From contig QXCQ01000245.1 of assembly GCA_003576535.1 (NCBI GenBank), positions 1-64,000 of the forward strand: a stretch of DNA of 64,000 bases, in the 5' to 3' direction. The notes below the pieces were generated by a model. It was not told where the DNA came from, searched no databases, and was given only the letters and a program-made list of their open reading frames with translations. Below, one piece after another: positions 53,264 to 61,660 of this stretch (positions are counted from its first letter, which is position 1; every line of letters begins with the position of its first letter). Made by a program: the position numbers and the translations under genes. The DNA is from Nakamurella silvestris (GTDB taxonomy: Bacteria > Actinomycetota > Actinomycetes > Mycobacteriales > Nakamurellaceae).

Positions 53264-54718
53264 ATGAGCAACACCGAACAAGCCACCCGCACCGGTGGCA
53301 TCGTCGCAGTCCTGGCCTCGGTCGGGGTGGTGGCGGCGATCATGCAGACCCTGGTGGTCCCCCTGCTGGGGGAATTGCCGCAGCTGCTCGGCACCACCCC
53401 GTCCAACGCCACCTGGGTGGTGACGGCCACCTTGTTGGCCGCGGCGGTGGCCACACCCGTCGCCGGTCGCCTGGGGGACATGTTCGGCAAGCGCCGGATG
53501 ATCCTGATCCTCACCATCCCCCTGATCGCGGGTTCGGTGGTCTGCGCGCTCTCCTCGTCGGTGCTGCCGATGATCGCCGGTCGTGGCCTGCAGGGCCTCG
53601 GGATGGGCGTGGTGCCATTGGGGATCAGCCTCCTGCGTGACGTGGTTCCGCCGGCCAAACTCGGCTCCTCCATCGCCCTGATCAGCGCCTCCATGGGCGT
53701 CGGCGGCGCGCTCGGTCTGCCGTTCGCCGCGATCGTCGCCGAGAACACCAGCTGGCGGGTGCTGTTCTGGGTCGCCGCCGGACTGAGCGCTGTCGTCGCC
53801 CTGCTGATCACGGTGGTGGTTCCGTCCGACCGTCCGAACCCGACACCGGGCCGCTTCGACCTGCTCGGGGCCATCGGGCTCGGCATCGCCCTGGTCTGCC
53901 TGCTGCTCGGGATCTCGAAGGGCTCCGACTGGGGTTGGGGAAGCGGTACCACCCTTGGCCTGCTCGCCGCCGCGGTCCTCGCCCTGCTCGTCTGGGGATG
54001 GTGGGAACTGCGCACGACCCAGCCGCTGGTCGACCTGCGGGTGACCGCCCGCCCGCAGATCCTGATGACCAACGTCGCCTCGATCCTGGTCGGCTTCTCC
54101 ATGTACGCCCAGTCCCTGGTCATCCCGCAGCTGCTGCAACTGCCCTCGGCCACCGGCTACGGCCTCGGTCAGTCGATGATCCAGATGGGCCTGTGGATGG
54201 CACCCGCCGGTCTGGCGATGATGGCCCTTGCCCCGTTCGGTGCGAAACTCTCGGCCGCCCGCGGCCCGAAGGTGACCCTGGCCGTCGGCAGCCTGATCAT
54301 CGCCACCGGCTACGCCTCCTCGATGGTGCTGCTCGGATCCACCTGGGGTCTGCTCGCCGTCAGCCTGATCACCAACACGGGCGTCGGACTGGCCTACGGG
54401 GCGATGCCCGCCCTGATCATGGGGGCCGTCCCGCGCGAGGAAACCGCCTCCGCCAACAGTTTCAACACCCTGATGCGCTCCATCGGCAGCTCCGTCTCGG
54501 CCGCGCTCATGGGTGTCATCCTGGCCCAGCTGACCATCGACTTCGGTGGCCGGACCCTGCCTTCGGAGACCGGGTTCCGGGTCGCCCTGCTGGTCGGCTG
54601 CGGTGTCGCCCTCGCGGCCGCCGCAGTGGCGATCAGCATCCCGTTGCGCTCCGCGGGGTCCCGTACCGATACCCCGCAGGGCACCCGGGCGGGCACGCCG
54701 GTGGCAGCGCGGGTCTGA
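53264..54718 (+). CDS. MFS exporter, DHA2-like
   Basis: 484 residues from ATG 53264 with GCAGGAGAA upstream. The first helix contains MQTLVVPLLGELPQLL; then NATWVVTATLLAAAVATPVAGRLGDMFGKRR, whose loop-2/3 motif GRLGDMFGKRR is diagnostic of the superfamily. About 13 to 14 helices are expected. Its partner is the divergent MarR gene with three iterated operators. Efflux of an aromatic or other toxic compound is likely; the substrate is unknown. Confidence 0.9.
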   Translation: MSNTEQATRTGGIVAVLASVGVVAAIMQTLVVPLLGELPQLLGTTPSNATWVVTATLLAAAVATPVAGRLGDMFGKRRMILILTIPLIAGSVVCALSSSVLPMIAGRGLQGLGMGVVPLGISLLRDVVPPAKLGSSIALISASMGVGGALGLPFAAIVAENTSWRVLFWVAAGLSAVVALLITVVVPSDRPNPTPGRFDLLGAIGLGIALVCLLLGISKGSDWGWGSGTTLGLLAAAVLALLVWGWWELRTTQPLVDLRVTARPQILMTNVASILVGFSMYAQSLVIPQLLQLPSATGYGLGQSMIQMGLWMAPAGLAMMALAPFGAKLSAARGPKVTLAVGSLIIATGYASSMVLLGSTWGLLAVSLITNTGVGLAYGAMPALIMGAVPREETASANSFNTLMRSIGSSVSAALMGVILAQLTIDFGGRTLPSETGFRVALLVGCGVALAAAAVAISIPLRSAGSRTDTPQGTRAGTPVAARV

Positions 54719-54774
54719 TCGCCTGCGCCCCGGCCCGCTGCGGTGCAAGCAGCGGGCTGGGCTAGATTTTTCGG

Positions 54775-55575
54775 GTGACCGAGTTCCGTATTGGTGTTGC
54801 CTCGACGCCGCTGACCGCGTCGATCGCCGAAGGCATTCCCGTCGTCCTGGACGCGATCCGACGCGCCGGGATGGCCGGGGTCGAGGTGCTGTGCCTGCCG
54901 GAGACGGTGCTGCCCGGCCACCGGATGCAGGCCGCCGCGGTGTCCGAGGTCGATCCGGCAGAGCTGGAAGCAGCGATCGGTGCAGTGGCGGCCGCGGCGG
55001 GCGAGGCCGGTGTCGCCGTCGTCCTCAGCGTCGAAAAACCCACCCCGGCCGGCGGGGAGATCACGGCGGTGGTGATCGATGCCGATGGGATCGTCCTGGG
55101 CGAGCAACCCAAGACCCAGATCGATCCGGCCGAGGAGGAGTACTACGTCCCCGGCACCGGGCGTCGTCTGTTCGACACCGGCGGGCTGACCTTCGCCGTG
55201 GCGACCTGCCACGAGGCCTTCCGGTACCCGGAGCTCTGCCGCCAAGCGGCGGTAGCCGGTGCCCAGGTGGTGTTCGTCCCCCACTTCGTGACCGTGGAAG
55301 GCGGTGCACCGCTGACCGAATGGTGTGCGCCGGGGAATCCGTACAACGAGAAGGCCCTGCTGATGCGCGCGATGGAAAGCAGCGTCTACATCGCCGGTGC
55401 GAACATCGCCGGAGCCGCCCAGGGCTCGGCCAGCGCGGTGATCGGCCCCGACGGCGCCCTGCTGGCACAGGTGCCCTACCGTACGGTCGGTATCGCCTGG
55501 GCCGACATCGATCCGTCCCGTGCCGACGGGCTGATCGCGCGCCGGTGGGCCCCCGAACGGAATCAGCTCACGTGA
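54775..55575 (+). CDS. Carbon-nitrogen hydrolase (nitrilase superfamily)
   Basis: 266 residues from GTG 54775. The catalytic set is complete: Glu43 (CLPETVLPG), Lys113 (EQPKTQI) and Cys145 (VATCHEAFRYPE). Such enzymes split amides or nitriles, releasing ammonia. The substrate cannot be told; the branch includes omega-amidases and carbamoylputrescine amidases. Its stop overlaps the next gene's GTG start (GTGA at 55572-55575), so a DUF523 protein is coupled to it. Confidence 0.9.
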   Translation: MTEFRIGVASTPLTASIAEGIPVVLDAIRRAGMAGVEVLCLPETVLPGHRMQAAAVSEVDPAELEAAIGAVAAAAGEAGVAVVLSVEKPTPAGGEITAVVIDADGIVLGEQPKTQIDPAEEEYYVPGTGRRLFDTGGLTFAVATCHEAFRYPELCRQAAVAGAQVVFVPHFVTVEGGAPLTEWCAPGNPYNEKALLMRAMESSVYIAGANIAGAAQGSASAVIGPDGALLAQVPYRTVGIAWADIDPSRADGLIARRWAPERNQLT

Positions 55576-56090
55576 CGGGACCGGCCAAGATCCTGATCAG
55601 CGCCTGCCTGCTCGGACACCGGGTCCGCTACGACGGACGAGCCTCCCAGGTCCCGGAGGGCAGCCGCGAGATCATGTCCCGGTGGCGGACCGAAGGTCGC
55701 CTGGTGGTGGTCTGCCCGGAGGTTGCAGCCGGGTTTGGCACACCCCGGTCGCCGGCGGAGATCGTCGGTGGGCCGGGGCGTACCGTGCTCGCCGGATCCG
55801 CGGCGGTGGTCGAGGCGGGCGGCGCGGATGTCACGGAGCAGTTCCGCCGTGGCGCAGAGATCGCGTTGAGACTCGTTGAATCCCAGGGGGTCCGGGTGGC
55901 ATTGCTGAAGGAGAAGAGCCCGTCCTGCGGAAGCGGCCGGATCTACGACGGCTCTTTCGGCGGGGTGACCCTCACCGGAGCGGGGGTGACGACGGCATTG
56001 CTGCGGGAACACGGGGTCACCGTGTTCAATGAGGACCAGGCCGCCGAGGCGGATCTCCTCCTACGGGGGCTGGACCCGGCGTCGGTGTAA
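55572..56090 (+). CDS. DUF523 (YbbK-like) protein
   Basis: 172 residues from GTG 55572. The DUF523 features are present: ILISACLLGHRVRYDGRAS, VVCPEVAAGFGTPRSPAEI and the cysteine pair region LKEKSPSCGSGRIYDGSFGGV. The conserved Cys residues suggest metal or substrate binding. The family has no proven function, though it is found in many bacteria. It overlaps the nitrilase by four bases, and the pair may act in one pathway. The next gene, on the other strand, ends only 10 bp away. Confidence 0.9.
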   Translation: MTGPAKILISACLLGHRVRYDGRASQVPEGSREIMSRWRTEGRLVVVCPEVAAGFGTPRSPAEIVGGPGRTVLAGSAAVVEAGGADVTEQFRRGAEIALRLVESQGVRVALLKEKSPSCGSGRIYDGSFGGVTLTGAGVTTALLREHGVTVFNEDQAAEADLLLRGLDPASV

Positions 56091-56099
56091 CTCCCGGCT

Positions 56100-57251
56100 T
56101 CACCTCTCGCCCGTTCCAGCCGCTTCCCGGGGAAGGTTGAAATGGTGAGCCGACAGGAGCTCCATCCGTGCCCGAATGATTGCTGCGAGACCGTGACGGT
56201 CGAGCCCAACGACGTTGACCCTCAACTGACTCGCCAAGCGGCGACCCCAGTCGTGGAACATTCTCGGGTGAGCAGAGACCCTGTCCTCGACGAGAGCCTT
56301 TGTCCGCCAGGAAGACAGGCTTCCCGCATCAGTCATCTTCATACCGTCTGCAGCGCCTCTGCCAGCCGTCAGAGCGGCCCTGAGGTCGGAACGTCCTGAT
56401 CCGTCAAGAGCGTCCTGAAGAGCCCGGAGACTGAGTGCCGTCTCGATATCAAGTGCAAGATCGTGGGCAAGGACCCGTGCTTCTTGCGGTGTTCGATTCT
56501 CAACGCCAACTTCGACTCCCGAGCGGAAGATCCAGGGGGCGGCAGCATCTGAACGGCTGGTCGAACGAACATCGATGACCAGTCTGCAGTCCGCTGGCCC
56601 TCCGGCGATGGGTCGAGACAACGTCAACATCGGCAGTCCGCCGCTGGTTCGAAATGCCTGCGCCGAATCGTCACCTAGGGAACTGTTGAGTTCTCCGACC
56701 AACCTGCGAGTGATCAGGTCTGCGACGATCTTGTTCGTTGCCGACCCGATGGGGCCGTCGACTTCCTTCTTCCACGTCTTCAGCGTGCCGCCGGCGATTC
56801 GACCCAGCCAGCGCGCGTGAGGGTGTCCGCTGTCCTCCCAGGAGTACACCAAAACGTCCAGATCCAAGGAGATCCAACTAGGGCCGATTCCCTCGACGTC
56901 GTTGTCGAGAGAAGCAATGTAGTGGGCCACAGGTGGACGCTGATCCATTGCCCAGGTTTCGTACGCCGAATACTGTTGTCCGTGTTGACTTGCAGAGAGC
57001 TTCAACTCGATGAGAGCAACGTCCACGTCGTCGCATCGGATCATCAGGTCGGGGCGGCCCCCGGTGATGGGGACTTCTCGGTGACTGGTCAGCGTGCCGG
57101 TGGAACTGATGCCCAAGGCCGTCGCCAACGGGATCGGATCCAAGGTTGCCAGGAAGGCAATGAGATCGCTGATGCGATCTTCCTTCCCCAGCAGCCTGCT
57201 CATCGGCGTCATCAGGTCGGACGGATGGTCATCTTCCGGGACAGTCGCCAT
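56100..57251 (-). CDS. PD-(D/E)XK superfamily nuclease-like protein
   Basis: 383 residues. After a helical start (MSRLLGKEDRISDLIAFLATLD) comes a restriction-nuclease core: Glu59, Asp68 in GRPDLMIR, and Glu82-x-Lys84 in ALIELKLSAS, followed by QYSAY at 93-97 (a QxxxY helix as in RecB/Cas4-like nucleases). The remaining 250 residues are not recognised. Two 60-base lines in the gene count 58% G+C, against 70% in the adjoining DUF523 gene, which suggests transfer. No methylase or specificity subunit is nearby, so it is not an ordinary type II enzyme. A single-gene phage-defence nuclease is a reasonable but unproven idea. Confidence 0.75.
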   Translation of the reverse strand: MATVPEDDHPSDLMTPMSRLLGKEDRISDLIAFLATLDPIPLATALGISSTGTLTSHREVPITGGRPDLMIRCDDVDVALIELKLSASQHGQQYSAYETWAMDQRPPVAHYIASLDNDVEGIGPSWISLDLDVLVYSWEDSGHPHARWLGRIAGGTLKTWKKEVDGPIGSATNKIVADLITRRLVGELNSSLGDDSAQAFRTSGGLPMLTLSRPIAGGPADCRLVIDVRSTSRSDAAAPWIFRSGVEVGVENRTPQEARVLAHDLALDIETALSLRALQDALDGSGRSDLRAALTAGRGAADGMKMTDAGSLSSWRTKALVEDRVSAHPRMFHDWGRRLASQLRVNVVGLDRHGLAAIIRARMELLSAHHFNLPREAAGTGER

Positions 57252-57346
57252 GGCCTCACCCTACTGAGATGTTCGACACGGCCTGTGGCCCGGGGGTCGC
57301 TGCACATCAACCTCGTGACCCTCACGACCGATTCCCGCAAGGCCCG

Positions 57347-57408
57347 CCGCGCTCCTTGCCGACTATCGCGCTCGCTGCATGCAGCGCGGATGTCGGTACG
57401 GAGCGCGG
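57347..57408. repeat. Family A nested palindrome, copy 5
   Basis: Outer arms CCGCGCTCCTTGCCGAC (57347-57363) and GTCGGTACGGAGCGCGG (57392-57408, imperfect) enclose an inner palindrome ATCGCGCTCGCTGCA/TGCAGCGCGGAT. CGCGCTCGCTGCA is identical to the inner part of the copy at 8316. It stands in the divergent space between the PD-(D/E)XK and MMPL genes, where a terminator would make no sense. Confidence 0.75.
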
Positions 57409-57449
57409 AAACGGGTGGTCGAGCCGCGGCGTCATCCTTTAGTCGGGGG

Positions 57450-57473
57450 TCGGTACCACCTGTGTAGTACCGA
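57450..57473. promoter_or_regulatory. GGTAC-N10-GTACC dyad before the MMPL gene
   Basis: TCGGTAC (57450-57456) and GTACCGA (57467-57473) are perfect inverted arms, ten bases apart. The core GGTAC-N10-GTACC is the same as in the two ArsR operators at 2913 and 2955. It lies 144 bp before the MMPL start. The rest of 57252-57616 has only the palindrome at 57347 and no gene. Confidence 0.55.
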
Positions 57474-57616
57474 TGGCGGGATAGTTCCCGAAAGATCTAC
57501 ACCGTCCGGACGACGACACCACCGGCCGATTCCGACAGTCTTGATGGGCACCCCGCTGCTGTGGCCCGCACGTTGCCCAGCAGTGTGTCGGTCCGTGAAG
57601 ACCCAAGGAGTTCCGC

Positions 57617-59839
57617 GTGGCATCGTTTCTGTACCGGCTCGGCCAGTTCTCGTTTCGGAAGAGACGACTCGTCGCCGCCCTGTGGGCGGGTGCCCTCATC
57701 CTGATCGGTGTCGGCTCGGTGACGTTGAGCGGAGAGTCCAACGACGCCTTCAGCATTCCCGGAACGGAATCGCAGAAGGCCCTCGACCTGCTCTCCGAGC
57801 GGTTCCCGGCGGCCAACCTCGAAGGAGGCAGCGCCCAGATCGTATTCCAGGCCCCCGACGGGCAGAAGCTGACCGATCCGGCGAACACCGCGGCGATCGA
57901 CCGGGTGGTCGGATCCCTGGCCGCGGTCCCGCAGGTGAAGGATGTGCCGAGCCCGTTCCAGGCCCAGACCGTCTCGCCGGACGGCAGCGCCGCTTTCGCC
58001 ACCATCCACTTCTCGGTCACCAACCCCGAGGTCACCCCGGAGTCGAAGCAGGAGATCCTCGACATCACTTCGGCCGCAAGCGCATCCGGCCTGGAGATCG
58101 AAGTGGTCGGTCAGGCCTTGGAGACACCGCCGGCAGCAGTGGGTTCCGGTGAGATCGTGGGTGTGCTGATCGCCGCCCTTGTCCTCTTCCTCACCCTGGG
58201 GTCCCTGGTCGCCGCCGGCCTTCCGCTGCTCACGGCCTTCGTCGGTGTGGGTGTCGGTGTCCTCGGTATCACCATGGCTTCGGGCTTCCTCGACATCAGC
58301 AGCTCCACCCCGATTCTGGCGATGATGCTCGGCCTGGCCGTGGGCATCGACTACGGGCTGTTCATCATCACCCGCTACCGATCCGAGCTCGGCTACGGGC
58401 GAACTCGGGAGGAGGCGATCGGCCGCGCCACCGGAACAGCAGGCAGCGCCGTTGTTTTCGCGGGCCTAACGGTGATCATCGCCCTCGCCGGCCTGTCCGT
58501 CGTCGGGATCCCCTTCCTCACCGCGATGGGTGTGGCCGCCGCGGCCACTGTCCTGGTGGCCGTGCTGATCGCGCTGACCCTGCTCCCGGCGATGGTCGGT
58601 TTCGCCCAGAACCGCATCCGGGCACCGAAGAAGGCGGCCTCCTCCGCGACCGAGGAAAGTGCCGACGCCGACAATCCCACGGCACGTGCCGGTATCGGCG
58701 TCCGTTGGGCGAGATTCGTCCTGCGACGCCCGGCCCTGATCCTGATCGGTGTGGTCGCCGCGATCGGCGTTCTGTCCATCCCGACCCTGGACCTGCGGAT
58801 GGGACTCGGCGACGCCAGTACCGCCGCCGAGGACACCACCCAACGCAAGGCCTACGACATCATGTCCGAGGGCTTCGGTGCCGGCGTCAACGGTCCGTTC
58901 ACCGTGATGGTGGATGCCACCGGTTCGGCGAACCCGGCCGGGGCCATCGAGGAGGCCGAGAAGCTGCTGGCCGGGATCCCCGGCGTGGCCAGCGTGAGCC
59001 CCGCCCTCCCGGACGCGGCGAAGACCACCTTCATGTTGTCGGTCGTTCCGACCACCGGCCCGAGTGACGAGGCCACCAAGTCCCTGGTCGGGACCATCCG
59101 GTCCGAGGCCGAGCAGCTCCACGCCACCACCGGTGCCCAGATATCGCTGACCGGCCAGACGGCCATGAACATCGATGTCTCCGACAAACTGTCCGGGGCA
59201 CTGCTGCCGTACCTCGCCCTGATCGTCGGGTTGGCCTTCATCCTGCTGATGCTGGTGTTCCGATCCCTGCTGGTGCCGATCAAGGCGACCGTCGGCTTCC
59301 TGCTGACCATCGGTGCCACCTTCGGCATGGTGGTCGCGGTGTTCCAGTGGGGCTGGTTGTCCGACCTCTTCGGCGTCACCCCCGGTCCGATCATGAGTCT
59401 GCTGCCCATCCTGATGATCGGCATCCTGTTCGGCCTGGCCATGGACTACCAGGTGTTCCTGGTGACGCGGATGCGGGAGGACTTCGTCCACGGTGCCAGT
59501 CCGAGGAAGGCGATCATCGGTGGGTTCGCCCACAGCTCCAAGGTGGTCGTGGGTGCCGCGACGATCATGGTGGCGGTCTTCGCCGGGTTCATCGTCAGCG
59601 AGGACTCGACCATCAAGTCCATCGGTTTCGCCTTGGCCATGGGTGTTCTCATCGACGCCTTCGTGATCAGGATGACCCTCGTCCCGGCCGTGATGGCCCT
59701 GCTCGGCAAACACGCCTGGTGGTTGCCGAAGTGGCTCGATCGGATCCTGCCGAAGGTCGACGTCGAAGGCGAGAGCCTGGCCAAAACGGTGGAGGCGGCC
59801 CCCGAAGGGCCGGAGCTGGTGAGTTCCGGGCGGCCGTAG
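57617..59839 (+). CDS. MMPL/RND-family membrane transporter
   Basis: 740 residues from GTG 57617 with AAGGAG upstream. The layout is one helix, an outer domain, five helices (LGLAVGIDYGLFIITRYRSELGYG in the first set), a second outer domain and five more helices (FGLAMDYQVFLVTRMREDFVHG). The Asp-Tyr in each set is the proton relay of MMPL proteins, which export lipids or drugs. A close relative lies at 61661. With no lipid-synthesis genes here, drug efflux is as likely as lipid export. A strong hairpin follows the stop. Confidence 0.9.
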   Translation: MASFLYRLGQFSFRKRRLVAALWAGALILIGVGSVTLSGESNDAFSIPGTESQKALDLLSERFPAANLEGGSAQIVFQAPDGQKLTDPANTAAIDRVVGSLAAVPQVKDVPSPFQAQTVSPDGSAAFATIHFSVTNPEVTPESKQEILDITSAASASGLEIEVVGQALETPPAAVGSGEIVGVLIAALVLFLTLGSLVAAGLPLLTAFVGVGVGVLGITMASGFLDISSSTPILAMMLGLAVGIDYGLFIITRYRSELGYGRTREEAIGRATGTAGSAVVFAGLTVIIALAGLSVVGIPFLTAMGVAAAATVLVAVLIALTLLPAMVGFAQNRIRAPKKAASSATEESADADNPTARAGIGVRWARFVLRRPALILIGVVAAIGVLSIPTLDLRMGLGDASTAAEDTTQRKAYDIMSEGFGAGVNGPFTVMVDATGSANPAGAIEEAEKLLAGIPGVASVSPALPDAAKTTFMLSVVPTTGPSDEATKSLVGTIRSEAEQLHATTGAQISLTGQTAMNIDVSDKLSGALLPYLALIVGLAFILLMLVFRSLLVPIKATVGFLLTIGATFGMVVAVFQWGWLSDLFGVTPGPIMSLLPILMIGILFGLAMDYQVFLVTRMREDFVHGASPRKAIIGGFAHSSKVVVGAATIMVAVFAGFIVSEDSTIKSIGFALAMGVLIDAFVIRMTLVPAVMALLGKHAWWLPKWLDRILPKVDVEGESLAKTVEAAPEGPELVSSGRP

Positions 59840-59852
59840 CCGTCCCACGATC

Positions 59853-59907
59853 GACATGACACCGGTCGCCGCAGGGACTCATGCGAGTCCCTGCGGCGAC
59901 TCATGTC
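59853..59907 (+). terminator. Nested hairpin after the first MMPL gene
   Basis: A perfect 16-bp stem, GTCGCCGCAGGGACTC (59865-59880) with GAGTCCCTGCGGCGAC (59885-59900), has an ATGC loop. It is framed by GACATGA (59853-59859) and TCATGTC (59901-59907). There is no long T tract. It follows the MMPL gene by 14 bp and is nested in the manner of the dispersed palindromes, but its sequence is unrelated. Confidence 0.75.
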
Positions 59908-59953
59908 TGTCGGGGTGGGAATTGCGCTTGCCGCCGCTCCTAGGGTTCTAGGC

Positions 59954-60580
59954 ATGACCGTGTACGTGCGACCCGAGATCGATCACCTCGTCTTCCGCGA
60001 CCCCGCCGGAGACGTCATCCCCTACGGGAGGCGTTGGGGCGGTGAATCACCGCCGGAGGACACCTACAGCGTGGAGACCCATCCGGCGCGATTTGCTCCG
60101 GTGGTCCCGGTGGCGCTGGCCCTGATCGATTACCTGACAGCAGCTTTCGAGGTCGAGAAGAGGGAAGGTCCGGGACATGCGGGCGACTTCCTGCGCGACT
60201 ACGGCCTGTCCCGGATCGTCCGGTTGACGCCGCAGGACCCGGCGGCCGCGCCGCTCACCTTCGGATTCACCGATCCGCCGACGGTCTACGTTCACGCGGG
60301 CCTGTTGCAGGACTTCATCTTTCCGATCTGCGGCTGCGATGCCTGCGACGAGGACATCGACCACCTGATCGGTGAGCTGGAACGTACGGTCTTCGCCGTG
60401 GTGGAAGGCAGGTACGCCGAGCAGGCCGACCGGAAGAGTTCTGGGCACACGTTTTTCACCGAAGAGGGCGAGGAGGGCTCCGGCGGCTGGACGACCACCG
60501 AGCCGTCGCCGCGGTTGACGGCGGCCGTCGCAGCGTTGAGAGATTCCGGCGGTCGCTGGAAGGCCTGGCCACGCCGCTGA
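59954..60580 (+). CDS. DUF6226-like protein
   Basis: 208 residues from ATG 59954. It reads MTVYVRPEIDHLVFRDPAG, then VYVHAGLLQDFIFPICGCDACDEDIDHLIGELERTVFAVVEG. The Cys cluster CGCDAC could bind a metal. I match it by this motif to DUF6226 proteins of actinobacteria, with unknown role. No membrane helix is present. The frame is open from 59903, but that part contains the hairpin of the upstream gene. It converges with the TetR gene, 28 bp away. Confidence 0.65.
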   Translation: MTVYVRPEIDHLVFRDPAGDVIPYGRRWGGESPPEDTYSVETHPARFAPVVPVALALIDYLTAAFEVEKREGPGHAGDFLRDYGLSRIVRLTPQDPAAAPLTFGFTDPPTVYVHAGLLQDFIFPICGCDACDEDIDHLIGELERTVFAVVEGRYAEQADRKSSGHTFFTEEGEEGSGGWTTTEPSPRLTAAVAALRDSGGRWKAWPRR

Positions 60581-60608
60581 GCATCCCCTCAGCCGCACCG
60601 AACAGGGG

Positions 60609-61289
60609 TCAGGTGCTCAGGATCTGCTCCAGTCCGAGCACAAGGACACGCAGGTCGAACTCGAACTGGTTGTGTCCCAGGGGGTCCACCGGCAGTTCGA
60701 CGAGCCGCCGCATGATCGGGTACGCATCGACGTCCGCGACCCCCAATGCGCGCCGGAGATCCGGCAGCGGCCGATCGCCGTCGAGTGCGGCCACCCCGAT
60801 CGCGTTACGGGCGGAGGAGACGGCGAACTCGGCGATGAAGGCGAGGGTGTGCCCGGCGGTCCGTTCGTCGAAGCCGGCTGCCACCAGGGATGCCAGGGTC
60901 CCCTCGGCGGGCCCGAGCACCCCCCGTTCCCGCTCGTTCTCGAAGCGGAAGTACACCGAGAGCGCGCCGGTGGCGACGACCCCTTCCCGGATGGCGGTCG
61001 CGAACGCCCGGACCGCCACCCGCCAGTCGGTGTCGGCGCTGAACCTGGCCTCCTCGAACGACCGGTGGAAGGCGTCGGAGGCAAGCATCTCCAGCAGGCT
61101 CTCCCGATCGCGAACGTGGTAGTTGACCGCCTTGGGATCCACACCGAGCGCGTCGGCGACGGCCTTCATCGTCAGCGAGCGCGGGTCAAGGGTGCGTGCC
61201 GCTTCCAGGATGCGTTGACGGTCGATCACCCGGGGGCGGCCCGGCCGACGAACTGCCGGCACATCGTGGTGATCGGTTCGTCCTGACAT
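60609..61289 (-). CDS. TetR-family regulator
   Basis: 226 residues from ATG 61289. The DNA-binding part (about 18-65) reads RPRVIDRQRILEAARTLDPRSLTMKAVADALGVDPKAVNYHVRDRESLLEMLA. The TetR_C-like domain is helical, ending in EFDLRVLVLGLEQILST, close to the TetR class that controls tetracycline or other efflux pumps. It is divergent from the MMPL gene at 61661. A TTCCCGTTCGGGAA palindrome 60 bp upstream is its probable operator. Confidence 0.88.
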   Translation of the reverse strand: MSGRTDHHDVPAVRRPGRPRVIDRQRILEAARTLDPRSLTMKAVADALGVDPKAVNYHVRDRESLLEMLASDAFHRSFEEARFSADTDWRVAVRAFATAIREGVVATGALSVYFRFENERERGVLGPAEGTLASLVAAGFDERTAGHTLAFIAEFAVSSARNAIGVAALDGDRPLPDLRRALGVADVDAYPIMRRLVELPVDPLGHNQFEFDLRVLVLGLEQILST

Positions 61290-61348
61290 GCGGTGGTCCG
61301 TTTCTGTTCGTCCTGCCCGGTGCGCGGGGCTGACCTTCAACCTACATC

Positions 61349-61362
61349 TTCCCGTTCGGGAA
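61349..61362. promoter_or_regulatory. TetR operator candidate
   Basis: TTCCCG-TT-CGGGAA is a perfect dyad in the 371-bp space between the divergent TetR and MMPL genes. It lies 60 bp from the TetR start and 299 bp from the MMPL start. The remaining 61363-61660 shows no gene; the MMPL promoter must be in it but cannot be picked out. Confidence 0.6.
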
Positions 61363-61660
61363 AAAACAGTGCGGCACATCACAGGACCCCGGTCGGGATG
61401 TCGTAATGGCAGTTCAGGACTGGTTCCGTGCTGCTGGCCGCCCTCCTGTCCGGCCCTGGAGAGGCGTGGGACAGTCCGCACTCTTGCCAGTTTCTCCCGT
61501 GCAGGATAAATTCGGATCAGGGTCCTCGACGAGCGAGCTCCCGACGGTGGGGTGGCGAGCGCGGCATCGGTCGCGCGCACTCCGGCCGCCCTGAACCACG
61601 TCCCGAACCTCAGCTGCCACCCGCTGAGGCCGGCCCACCCCTGCTGGAGGCCTGATCCAC

